Shown here piece after piece: positions 1-5,432 of a DNA stretch of 11,676 bases (position 1 is its first letter; the number at the start of each line of letters is the position of its first letter). Origin of the DNA: Treponema sp. GTDB lineage: Bacteria > Spirochaetota > Spirochaetia > Treponematales > Breznakiellaceae. The notes below the pieces were generated by a model. That model had not been told where the DNA came from. It saw only the letters and a list, made by a program, of their open reading frames with translations, and did not search any database. Position numbers and translations under genes: made by a program. The stretch lies in the NCBI GenBank assembly GCA_031267115.1, contig JAIRZS010000093.1:1-11676 (forward strand), given 5' to 3'.

Positions 1-293
1 GGGGGGTAGCGGAGGACACGCGGGCGGGGCCGGAGCGCAGGGGGGCCGGACGGCGGCCTGCCGCGTTACGCGCCCGTGGTTCGGTAACAGGCCCCCCTTC
101 CCAGGCAGAATCAGGGCTATCGGCGCAAAAGTTTGTGGTGTTGGCGTAGTTCGTGGTTACTTTGCCCTTATTTACTATTCCTTACTTCTTCTACTTCTTT
201 TACTTATTCGACTTTGCGGTGAAAAAACAGCGGTATATCTTTACGTGATTCTTTACGCGGGGACTTTAAAAAAACCCGCATCCGGGTTATGCT
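1..293. other. Non-coding upstream region: GC-rich structured block, then AT-rich leader
   Basis: Positions 1-120 are very GC-rich and can fold: GGCCT (55-59) pairs with AGGCC (89-93) and GTTAC (65-69) with GTAAC (84-88). Alternatively GGGGGGCC (40-47) pairs with GGCCCCCC (90-97). From about 130 the composition turns AT-rich, as expected for a leader or promoter region. A 6-bp hairpin (273-278 with 283-288) lies just before the first possible start codon. Frames 2 and 3 of the plus strand are open through parts of this stretch, but neither gives a recognisable protein or a convincing start. The 3' tail of an upstream gene ending at TAG 147-149 is possible but unsupported. No promoter is clear enough to call. 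Confidence 0.4.
173..209 (+). repeat. 9-bp pyrimidine-rich tandem microrepeat
   Basis: TACTTCTTC (183-191), TACTTCTTT (192-200) and TACTTATTC (201-209) are adjacent near-identical 9-mers. A related TACTATTCC (173-181) lies one base upstream. The tract is almost pure pyrimidine on this strand and sits about 100 nt before the dehydrogenase gene. It could alter promoter spacing if copy number varied, but that is inference. Confidence 0.6.
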
Positions 294-326
294 TTGACCG
301 TTATGGAAACGGAAACAGAAACAGAA

Positions 327-1295
327 ATGGAGAAAATCGCGTTTATCGGGACAGGCGTTATGGGCCGCAGCATGGCTTCCCATCTTCTTGAAGCGGGCTA
401 CCCGCTGGCCGTTTATAACCGCACGAAGGAAAAGGCGGCGGGGCTTGTTGAAAGGGGCGCGCGGTGGGCGGATAGCCCGGGGGAAGCGGCGTCCGGGGCC
501 GGCGTGGTTATCAGCATGGTGGGCTATCCCAGGGATGTCGAAGAAATCTACCTCGCGCCGGGGGGTATTGTAGAGCGGGCCGGGCCGGGGGCCCTGCTGA
601 TCGATATGACTACCTCAAGCCCCGCCCTGGCGCGGGAGATCGCCGGGAAGGCCGATGCCGCGGGCATGTCGAGCCTTGACGCCCCGGTATCGGGCGGGGA
701 CCTGGGGGCGAAAAACGCGGCGCTTTCCATTATGGCCGGCGGGGATGAAAAGGCCTTTGACCGGGCGCTCCCGGTTTTCCGGCGCATGGGGAAGAATATC
801 GTATTGCAGGGCGGGCCCGGCGCGGGGCAGCACTGCAAGATGAGCAACCAGATAGCTATCGCCGCCTCCATGCTGGCCGTAACGGAAGCCCTGGTTTACG
901 GGCTTAAGGCCGGGCTGGACCCCCGGACCATGCTCAAGAGCATCGAGTCCGGGGCGGCGGGAAGCTGGAGCCTCTCCAACCTGGCGCCCCGTATGCTCAA
1001 GGGCGATTTTAAGCCCGGTTTTTTTGTAAAGCACTTTATCAAAGATATAGGCATAGCGCTGGATTCATCTGACGAAATGGGCCTGAAGCTGCCCGGCCTT
1101 GAACTGGCCCGGCAGCTCTATACGATTCTTTCAAAGATGGGCCGTGACAAGCTTGAAAGCGCGGTAAAAGCCGCGGCCTCGCTGGGGAAACCGGGTTCTG
1201 TCGAGGACGCCGTGTTCGAACCGGCGCTTTCGGGCGCCGAAGACCTTGGCACCCAGGCTATCTTCCTGCTTTACGCGGCCGGCCAATATGAATGA
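327..1295 (+). CDS. NAD(P)-dependent beta-hydroxyacid dehydrogenase (3-hydroxyisobutyrate dehydrogenase family)
   Basis: A cytosolic oxidoreductase of the 6-phosphogluconate dehydrogenase-like/HIBADH family, which oxidises short beta-hydroxyacids or reduces the matching semialdehydes with NAD(P). The N-terminal Rossmann motif GTGVMG is at residues 8-13 and the family substrate-binding signature DAPVSGGDLGAK at 118-129. GAGQHCKMSNQ at 165-175 places the expected catalytic lysine at 171, and KDIGIALD lies at 239-246. The start is uncertain: TTG 294, ATG 303 and ATG 327 are all in frame, and the extra residues are a low-complexity METETETE encoded by a GAAACR hexamer repeat. I chose 327 because MEKIAFIG is where the family fold normally begins; no start has a strong Shine-Dalgarno. 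The C-terminus carries an apparent insertion of roughly 30 residues (about 273-304) before the usual DLGTQAIFLLY end. The substrate cannot be told from sequence. It appears to be a single-gene unit bounded by hairpins downstream. Confidence 0.88.
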   Translation: MEKIAFIGTGVMGRSMASHLLEAGYPLAVYNRTKEKAAGLVERGARWADSPGEAASGAGVVISMVGYPRDVEEIYLAPGGIVERAGPGALLIDMTTSSPALAREIAGKADAAGMSSLDAPVSGGDLGAKNAALSIMAGGDEKAFDRALPVFRRMGKNIVLQGGPGAGQHCKMSNQIAIAASMLAVTEALVYGLKAGLDPRTMLKSIESGAAGSWSLSNLAPRMLKGDFKPGFFVKHFIKDIGIALDSSDEMGLKLPGLELARQLYTILSKMGRDKLESAVKAAASLGKPGSVEDAVFEPALSGAEDLGTQAIFLLYAAGQYE

Positions 1296-1300
1296 TAATT

Positions 1301-1338
1301 GAGCTTGTTCCAAAACCCGGTTGGTTTTGGACAAGCTC
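1301..1338. repeat. Hairpin A: 16-bp stem just after the dehydrogenase stop
   Basis: GAGCTTGT (1301-1308) pairs with ACAAGCTC (1331-1338) and CCAAAACC (1310-1317) with GGTTTTGG (1323-1330). T1309 is bulged and the loop is 5 nt. It starts 5 nt after the stop codon. No T-run follows, so it is more likely a 3'-end stabiliser or a dispersed palindrome than a classical terminator. Its TGTTCCAAAA core recurs in hairpin C. Confidence 0.75.
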
Positions 1339-1340
1339 TT

Positions 1341-1384
1341 GGAAAAACCGGTCAAATCGGCCTAAAGTCCGGCCCGGTTTTTCC
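1341..1384. repeat. Hairpin B: 11-bp inverted repeat
   Basis: GGAAAAACCGG (1341-1351) is the exact reverse complement of CCGGTTTTTCC (1374-1384), with a 22-nt interior. On the plus strand the right arm carries TTTTT followed by CC, so it is a poor intrinsic terminator. It begins 2 nt after hairpin A, so the two would stack in RNA. Confidence 0.65.
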
Positions 1385-1399
1385 ACTAAATCTAGGGAA

Positions 1400-1430
1400 G
1401 CTGTTCCAAAATCTGACATTTTGGAACAGC
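1400..1430. repeat. Hairpin C: 13-bp perfect stem related to hairpin A
   Basis: GCTGTTCCAAAAT (1400-1412) pairs perfectly with ATTTTGGAACAGC (1418-1430) around a 5-nt loop. The TGTTCCAAAA core matches hairpin A, suggesting both come from the same palindromic repeat family. No T-run follows. Confidence 0.75.
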
Positions 1431-1468
1431 CTCAATTAATTAACGTGATTTCGATGGAGAATATCAGG

Positions 1469-1547
1469 GTCCGCGAATGAACGCTAATTTTCGCGAATTA
1501 TTCAGATATTAGCGTTAATTCGCGTAATTTGCGGACTCTTTTTTTTT
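1469..1547 (+). terminator. Long inverted repeat followed by nine T's: terminator or attenuator
   Basis: The arms 1472-1488 and 1508-1524 match over 17 bp with one mismatch. An outer 10-bp pairing, GTCCGCGAAT (1469-1478) with ATTTGCGGAC (1527-1536, one G-T wobble), ends two bases before T9 (1539-1547). This is a good intrinsic terminator shape for plus-strand transcription. Because 1472-1478 can pair with either right-hand box, and CGCGAATTA (1492-1500) can compete for 1516-1524, several folds are possible. It may end the dehydrogenase transcript or attenuate the gene at 1600. Confidence 0.65.
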
Positions 1548-1573
1548 GATTGGACTCACTTAAATAATATATA
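1546..1573 (+). promoter_or_regulatory. Candidate sigma-70-type promoter for the PEGA/FGE-like gene
   Basis: TTGATT (1546-1551) and TATATA (1568-1573) are separated by 16 bp in an AT-rich stretch just after the T-run and 27 nt before the start codon. An AGGGG Shine-Dalgarno lies at 1590-1594. The boxes are only moderate matches, so this is a proposal; TTGGAC (1550-1555) is an alternative -35. Confidence 0.35.
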
Positions 1574-1599
1574 GGTAGTATAGACAGACAGGGGCTGGA

Positions 1600-3132
1600 A
1601 TGGGGAAAACAAAACGTGAAGACCGGAACGCGGAAGCGCGGGCGAAAGATCAGGACGGGGACGAGGTAAAACTAAAGCCTGTATTCGGTATCCGGCCCGG
1701 GGTGTACCTGGCCTATATTTATTCGCTGGCCATTTTTTTGGTTCTCTTTTTTATCCTCGTCTACCCCGGCCTTGCCCGGCCCGGGAGCAGGGCAAGTTTC
1801 GATTCCGAGCCCCGGGGCGCGGCTGTCCGTATTGACGGCGTGTACCTGGCCACAACCCCGGATACTGTCTTTATCCCCCGGGGGACCCGTTCCGTAGAAA
1901 TAGTTCTGCCGGGCTTTAGCCCCTATAAAACGGAATACACCTTCCCCGCCCAGGTCTTTGCCTCCCGGTTTTCCCCGCCCAGGGTAAGCATACGGGGGGA
2001 GCTTGCCGCAGATGACCCCCTGGAAGCCCTGCGTATCGGCGCAAGGGAGGCCGCGGAATGGTCCTTTGCGGGCGAGCCGGGCGCCGTCTGGCAGGCCCCC
2101 TTGAGCCTTTCGGAGGCCGCCTACCGCGCGGGGCCCGCGAGCGCCGATCCCGCGGCCCACGCCGAAACGGAAAACATACTCGCGTCCTCGCTCCGCTACA
2201 CGGTTACCAGGGCGGGCCTGCGGGACCTTATACGCGCGGAATTCCTCGCGGAAAACGGCGGCCTCTCCCCTTCCCCGATTACCCTGGTACGTTCCGCCAG
2301 GGAAGCCCTGGCTTTTCTTTCGGACAATCCCGGTTCAGCCGCCTGGCTTGCCGCACTGCTTCCCGAACCCGCCTCCTCCGCGCTCAGGCAATCGGCCTGG
2401 TACCGGGAAACCCTCGCGGCTGCCGCGGAAATCGCGGAAAGCGGTGAATCGGGGGGCGGCGGCTTCGGGCCCGGCGGGGAAATCGCGGGCATTGCCTTCC
2501 TTGACGTGCGCGGCGGGGAATTCGCCGCGGGCGGGATCTTTCCCCGGCGGCTTGCCGTAGGGGATTTCCGCATAGCCCGTTCCGAACTTGGCCGCGCCTC
2601 ATGGGAGGCCTTTGTCCGGGAAGCCCCCGAATGGGGAGAAAGCGGCGGGGAAGATTCCTACGAGGGGGACTACACAGGCGGGCCCAGGGAAAGCGCGGGG
2701 AACATCTCCTATTACGCGGCCGCGGCCTACTGCGAGTGGCTCAGCGGGCGGCTTCCCCCGGAAATGGCCGGCTGGGAAGCCAGGCTGCCCACCGAGGCCG
2801 AATGGGAGTACGCCGCCCGCCTGGCCAATGGCGCGGGCGCTTCCGGGCAGGAGGGCGGCTCCCGGACGCCCCTGCCCCTGGACATGATCGGCGGGCTCTG
2901 GGAATGGTGCGCGGACGCCTACGCCCCGCTCGATTTTTTCCCCGAAAAGGCGGAATACCTCCGGGAAGACGCGCCGGAACGGTCCGTCCGGGGCGGCGCC
3001 TGGATCAACAGCGCGGATCAGGCAGGCGCGGCGACCAGGGCGTCCCTGCCGCCGGATACCCGCTCGCCTTTCGTGGGCTTTAGGCCGGTCATCGCCCCCA
3101 AGGCCCCTTCGCCGGAAGGGGGCGGCAGGTGA
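1600..3132 (+). CDS. Membrane-anchored PEGA-domain protein with a C-terminal formylglycine-generating-enzyme-like (SUMF1) domain
   Basis: 510 residues. A charged cytosolic N-terminus is followed by one membrane helix at about 36-57, so the bulk should face the periplasm. A PEGA-type beta domain follows (about 65-115; DSEPRGAAVRIDG at 68-80, FSPYK at 106-110). Next comes an alanine-rich, probably helical linker (140-290). The FGE/SUMF1 fold fills about 298-497, with YYAAAAYCEWLSGRLP (371-386), RLPTEAEWEYAAR (395-407), GGLWEWCADAY (431-441), RGGAWIN (464-470) and GFRPV (493-497). The paired copper-binding cysteines that true formylglycine-generating enzymes carry between the RGGSW-like and GFR motifs are absent: 465-495 contains no Cys. 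It therefore probably lacks oxidase activity and uses the fold for binding, as many bacterial SUMF1-fold proteins seem to do; that is inference. PEGA domains are usually linked to the cell envelope. Its stop overlaps the smpB start. Confidence 0.85.
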   Translation: MGKTKREDRNAEARAKDQDGDEVKLKPVFGIRPGVYLAYIYSLAIFLVLFFILVYPGLARPGSRASFDSEPRGAAVRIDGVYLATTPDTVFIPRGTRSVEIVLPGFSPYKTEYTFPAQVFASRFSPPRVSIRGELAADDPLEALRIGAREAAEWSFAGEPGAVWQAPLSLSEAAYRAGPASADPAAHAETENILASSLRYTVTRAGLRDLIRAEFLAENGGLSPSPITLVRSAREALAFLSDNPGSAAWLAALLPEPASSALRQSAWYRETLAAAAEIAESGESGGGGFGPGGEIAGIAFLDVRGGEFAAGGIFPRRLAVGDFRIARSELGRASWEAFVREAPEWGESGGEDSYEGDYTGGPRESAGNISYYAAAAYCEWLSGRLPPEMAGWEARLPTEAEWEYAARLANGAGASGQEGGSRTPLPLDMIGGLWEWCADAYAPLDFFPEKAEYLREDAPERSVRGGAWINSADQAGAATRASLPPDTRSPFVGFRPVIAPKAPSPEGGGR

Positions 3133-3596
3133 GCGGCAAAGAGGGGGTCAAGATCATCGCGGTAAACCGCAAGGCCCGGTTCGACTACGCTGTCGACGAC
3201 AGGTTTGAATGCGGCATCGAGCTTATGGGGACCGAGGTTAAGTCATTCCGGGACGGCAAAATTTCGTTCCCGGACGCGTGGGCCGAAGTTATCAAGGGCG
3301 AAATCTGGCTGCGCTCCCTCATAGTCGCGGAAAACCCCTTTTCCTCGATCTTCAACCACGTCCCCGGCAGGGCAAAAAAACTCCTCCTGCACAGGGAGGA
3401 AATAAAACGCATCGCCCGGCGGGTCGATGAAAAAGGCTACACCCTCATCCCCCTGTCGTTTTATTTCAAGAACAGCCGGGTCAAAGTCGAGCTGGGCCTT
3501 TGCAAGGGCAAAAAAACCTACGACAAACGCGCCGACATACGCGATCGCGATCTGAAACGCGAGATCTCCCGCGAATTCCGCCGGGGCCTCAGCTAG
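3129..3596 (+). CDS. smpB: SsrA-binding protein SmpB
   Basis: 155 residues, the usual SmpB length. The protein binds tmRNA (SsrA) and delivers it with EF-Tu to ribosomes stalled on broken mRNA, enabling tagging and rescue. Hallmarks: NRKARFDY (13-20), GIELMGTEVKSFRDGK (29-44), the KKLLLHREEIKRI stretch, PLSFYFKN, KVELGLCKGKKTYDKR, and a basic C-terminal tail ending in REFRRGLS. The start is GTG 3129, overlapping the upstream TGA as GTGA, with a G-rich Shine-Dalgarno (about 3117-3125) inside the upstream gene. This suggests translational coupling. No tmRNA gene is visible in this window. A repeat begins 34 nt after the stop. Confidence 0.97.
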   Translation: MSGKEGVKIIAVNRKARFDYAVDDRFECGIELMGTEVKSFRDGKISFPDAWAEVIKGEIWLRSLIVAENPFSSIFNHVPGRAKKLLLHREEIKRIARRVDEKGYTLIPLSFYFKNSRVKVELGLCKGKKTYDKRADIRDRDLKREISREFRRGLS

Positions 3597-3630
3597 GAGT
3601 TTGTTATACGCGGCAGTTTTCTTTGTTTTT

Positions 3631-3717
3631 GGGCGCATCCGGCTACGCCGGACCGGGCTTTACGCTTGTATCTTTTTTGCCTGCGGCAAAAAAGGATACC
3701 GCTCCAATCCCTTGCGC
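3631..3717 (-). repeat. Cloverleaf-like dispersed repeat, copy 1
   Basis: In the minus reading it runs: gcgca end, box AAGGGATTGGAGCGG, hairpin I, box AAGCGTAAAGCCCGG, hairpin II, tgcgc end. The ends pair (3633-3637 with 3713-3717). Hairpin II is TCCGGC-TAC-GCCGGA (3638-3652). Hairpin I is TTTTTTGCC-TGC-GGCAAAAAA (3673-3693), extended by GTATC/GATAC around one bulged G. The same boxes and layout recur at 11440-11537 with different stem sequences. The rest of the 337-nt gap 3597-3933 holds one small hairpin and a leader, and no gene I can support. Confidence 0.8.
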
Positions 3718-3726
3718 GTCCCGTAT

Positions 3727-3741
3727 GGGGCTTTTAGCCCC
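3727..3741. repeat. Small hairpin GGGGCT-TTT-AGCCCC beside repeat copy 1
   Basis: GGGGCT (3727-3732) pairs with AGCCCC (3736-3741) around TTT. It lies 9 nt from the end of the cloverleaf repeat and may belong to the same composite element, but copy 2 has no equivalent at that place. Confidence 0.5.
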
Positions 3742-3820
3742 CGGCTGAATAGTTACGATCCCTTTTCCTATGCGTTTATCCTGCCCGCGGTATTTTTCGG
3801 CCAAAAACATACGGAATCTA

Positions 3821-3846
3821 TTGAAATAACCCGGTTAATGTATAAA
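3821..3846 (+). promoter_or_regulatory. Weak candidate promoter for the exported protein gene
   Basis: TTGAAA (3821-3826) and TATAAA (3841-3846) are good boxes, but the 14-bp spacer is shorter than usual. The leader to the start at 3934 would be about 80 nt and contains CCCC-GCA-GGGG (3907-3917) just before the probable CAAGG ribosome site (3919-3923). Confidence 0.3.
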
Positions 3847-3933
3847 CCTTGTAAGAGAAGGAGGACGCGCGGCCAGGTTTGTTCTTCAGGGGCGTTTAGG
3901 TACGGCCCCCGCAGGGGACAAGGCCAATGAACA

Positions 3934-4809
3934 ATGAAAAGGATTTTGCTTGGATTAATAATAAGCCTCTTTTTGATTCTGCCCGTTTCCGCGCAGAACA
4001 GGAAGCCTGTAATCAGGGTGGACGCTTTCAGCTTCGAAGGCCTTGGCCCCCAGGAATCTCAAATCATCAAAACGCTGTTTCAATCCTACCTTGGCAACCT
4101 GGGAACCCTGATCTATCCGGACAACCAGGACCTCCGGGCCTATTCCGAAGAAGATGAGGGGTTTGCCGGAACGGGAATTATCCCGGATTTTACTTTTTCC
4201 GCCCAGGTGGTTTTTGACCATAACACCAGATATGTAAGGGTAACGGTCGGCGATATACGGAGCGGGGAAATATCTTCGTTCAGCTCCGCCTACAGGACCA
4301 CCGGGGAACTGATACTCAGATCCCGCGCTTTTATGGAATCCATCCTGGCCTCCGGCGCTCCGACGGAAACCCTGTCTTCCGTTCCGGGAAACGCAGCCTA
4401 CGTCTCGCAGGAACCTGCGGCGGAGCAGATAAACGAGCAGAAAATCATCGGTACCTGGAGGGGGGATCAGGGGATCGAAATAGCCCGGCTGCAGCGGGGC
4501 GGCAGGGGCAGCGCGGTACTCTCGTCGGGTGTCCAAATGGAACTAATCTACACCATAGCTGATAATACCCTGTACGTCACCCAGAATTCGGCAAACCAGG
4601 AACGTTACTACCATCCCCTGCCCTATCCGGTAGCCAGGATTCTCACAGCCGAAGCCGAACCCATGCGCTGGGAATTCCTGCTTTACGACAACGGGGCCGT
4701 TCTAAGGGGGATACAGATAATCACCGCCGCCCGTTACGAGGGCCAGAAAGTTTTGGAGCTGGTACCCAATTCCGCCAGGGAATCGGCGTGGGTAAAAACA
4801 ATCAGATAA
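3934..4809 (+). CDS. Exported protein of unknown function, two-domain, possibly lipocalin-like C-terminus
   Basis: 291 residues. A clear Sec signal peptide (MKRILLGLIISLFLILPVSA) has a likely cleavage site before QNRK, with no lipobox cysteine, so the mature protein should be periplasmic or surface-exposed. Residues 26-138 (VIRVDAFSFEGLGPQESQII onward) have the alternating strand and helix look of CsgG/LpoB-like envelope proteins; this is a weak impression. A polar linker at about 143-168 separates a second beta-rich domain. That domain begins IIGTWRGDQG (171-180), with a GTW motif resembling the start of lipocalin-type barrels, and continues to PMRWEFLLYDNGAVLRG (243-259). I do not recognise a specific family. 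ATG 3934 is preferred over ATG 3927, which is in another frame. It converges with the FtsB-like gene, with only 17 nt between the two stops and no obvious terminator. Confidence 0.85.
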   Translation: MKRILLGLIISLFLILPVSAQNRKPVIRVDAFSFEGLGPQESQIIKTLFQSYLGNLGTLIYPDNQDLRAYSEEDEGFAGTGIIPDFTFSAQVVFDHNTRYVRVTVGDIRSGEISSFSSAYRTTGELILRSRAFMESILASGAPTETLSSVPGNAAYVSQEPAAEQINEQKIIGTWRGDQGIEIARLQRGGRGSAVLSSGVQMELIYTIADNTLYVTQNSANQERYYHPLPYPVARILTAEAEPMRWEFLLYDNGAVLRGIQIITAARYEGQKVLELVPNSARESAWVKTIR

Positions 4810-4826
4810 CGCCGCCCTGTTCCGTA

Positions 4827-5336
4827 TCAAACAAGCATACGCAAAACCTGGACAAAAAGGATAAACCCCAGAATAACAGCGCCGGTTATAAGGGAAACTG
4901 TCCTGATGGTTTTTTCGTCCATTGCTTCCGGGGGCCGCGCCTCCATGGCGTCTCCCGCCCAATACTGGCGGCGCATATTTTTGGAAAGCCCGACTATGCG
5001 GACAAAGCGCTCGTCATCCGTGCCGTAACCCAGTTCCCGGGCTTGCACCGCGATAGAATCCCTGTCATAAAGCAAGGCGTCCCTATCCCCTTCAAGCTCC
5101 CTGGTAATATTTTTAAGGGACTCAAGATTGGCCATCTGCTTGTCCCGCTCCGCCTTAAGCCCCTCGTAGGCGGAAAAACCCGCAGGGCCGTATAAAAAGG
5201 AGAGAAGGGAATAGACAAGAATAGCCGCCCAAAGGGGAAAGAGATATTTTAGCAGCCGCATTACCCTATTAACGGCAGATTCGCGCTTTTCTTTTACTAT
5301 AATTGTGCCCGCGGAATTATCCCTTGCCCTCTCCAT
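4827..5336 (-). CDS. FtsB/DivIC-like septum formation initiator protein with an extra C-terminal membrane helix
   Basis: About 169 residues. Members of this family span the inner membrane once and act with FtsL and FtsQ (DivIB) in the divisome through a periplasmic coiled coil. Visible here: a membrane helix at about 27-50, a coiled-coil-like stretch (57-90; LKAERDKQMANLESLKN), then the family hallmark ARELGYGTDDERFVRIVG (99-116), where Gly-Tyr-Gly and FV(R/K)I are typical. Unlike the usual roughly 100-residue FtsB, it continues to a second hydrophobic helix at 146-168 (VSLITGAVILGFILFVQV), so its C-terminus probably returns to the cytosol. The start is ambiguous: TTG 5348, ATG 5336 or ATG 5261 (MRLLKYLF). 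None has a strong ribosome site, and 5336 is a compromise. It is transcribed divergently from the acidic protein gene across a short gap of about 85-95 nt. Confidence 0.82.
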   Translation of the reverse strand: MERARDNSAGTIIVKEKRESAVNRVMRLLKYLFPLWAAILVYSLLSFLYGPAGFSAYEGLKAERDKQMANLESLKNITRELEGDRDALLYDRDSIAVQARELGYGTDDERFVRIVGLSKNMRRQYWAGDAMEARPPEAMDEKTIRTVSLITGAVILGFILFVQVLRMLV

Positions 5337-5420
5337 TGACAATATCAAAATCCATGAACTAACATTAAGTGAAGTTCAGCATTTTTCTGCCGATAATGAA
5401 GGGTAACTCATGTGCATAAG

Positions 5421-5425
5421 CGGGA
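5421..5425 (+). promoter_or_regulatory. Ribosome binding site deciding the start at 5433
   Basis: GGGAG lies 7 nt before ATG 5433. The alternative in-frame GTG at 5412 has no such site, so the ATG is preferred. A GATAAT hexamer (5392-5397) could be a -10 box, but no good -35 partner is visible. Confidence 0.55.
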
Positions 5426-5432
5426 GCAATTC

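Noticed and set aside
1..125. Possible cobalamin riboswitch or RNase P RNA fragment on the minus strand
   Set aside because: CTGGGAAGG and G-rich pieces are suggestive, but the conserved core boxes of neither RNA are present.
2..391. Long open plus-strand frame 2 with a leucine run, possible membrane helix
   Set aside because: There is no credible start, and the leucine run comes from the 9-bp CTT-rich microrepeat. It also runs into the dehydrogenase gene in another frame.
1292..1480. Small plus-strand frame starting ATGATAATTGAG
   Set aside because: It runs through the three hairpins, so its sequence is dictated by palindromes. There is no ribosome site and no protein-like composition.
3668..3699. 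Hairpin I of repeat copy 1 as an ordinary smpB terminator
   Set aside because: The T-run lies inside the stem on both strands rather than after it, and the hairpin belongs to the repeated element.
3601..3930. 109-codon plus-strand frame in the gap after smpB
   Set aside because: It covers the cloverleaf repeat and leader. Its translation simply reads the repeat.
3597..3933. tmRNA gene next to smpB
   Set aside because: There is no tRNA-Ala-like ends or tag-encoding segment; the gap is explained by the repeat and a leader.
4788..5195. 135-codon plus-strand frame
   Set aside because: It is antisense to the FtsB-like gene, whose motifs and membrane helices are convincing on the minus strand.
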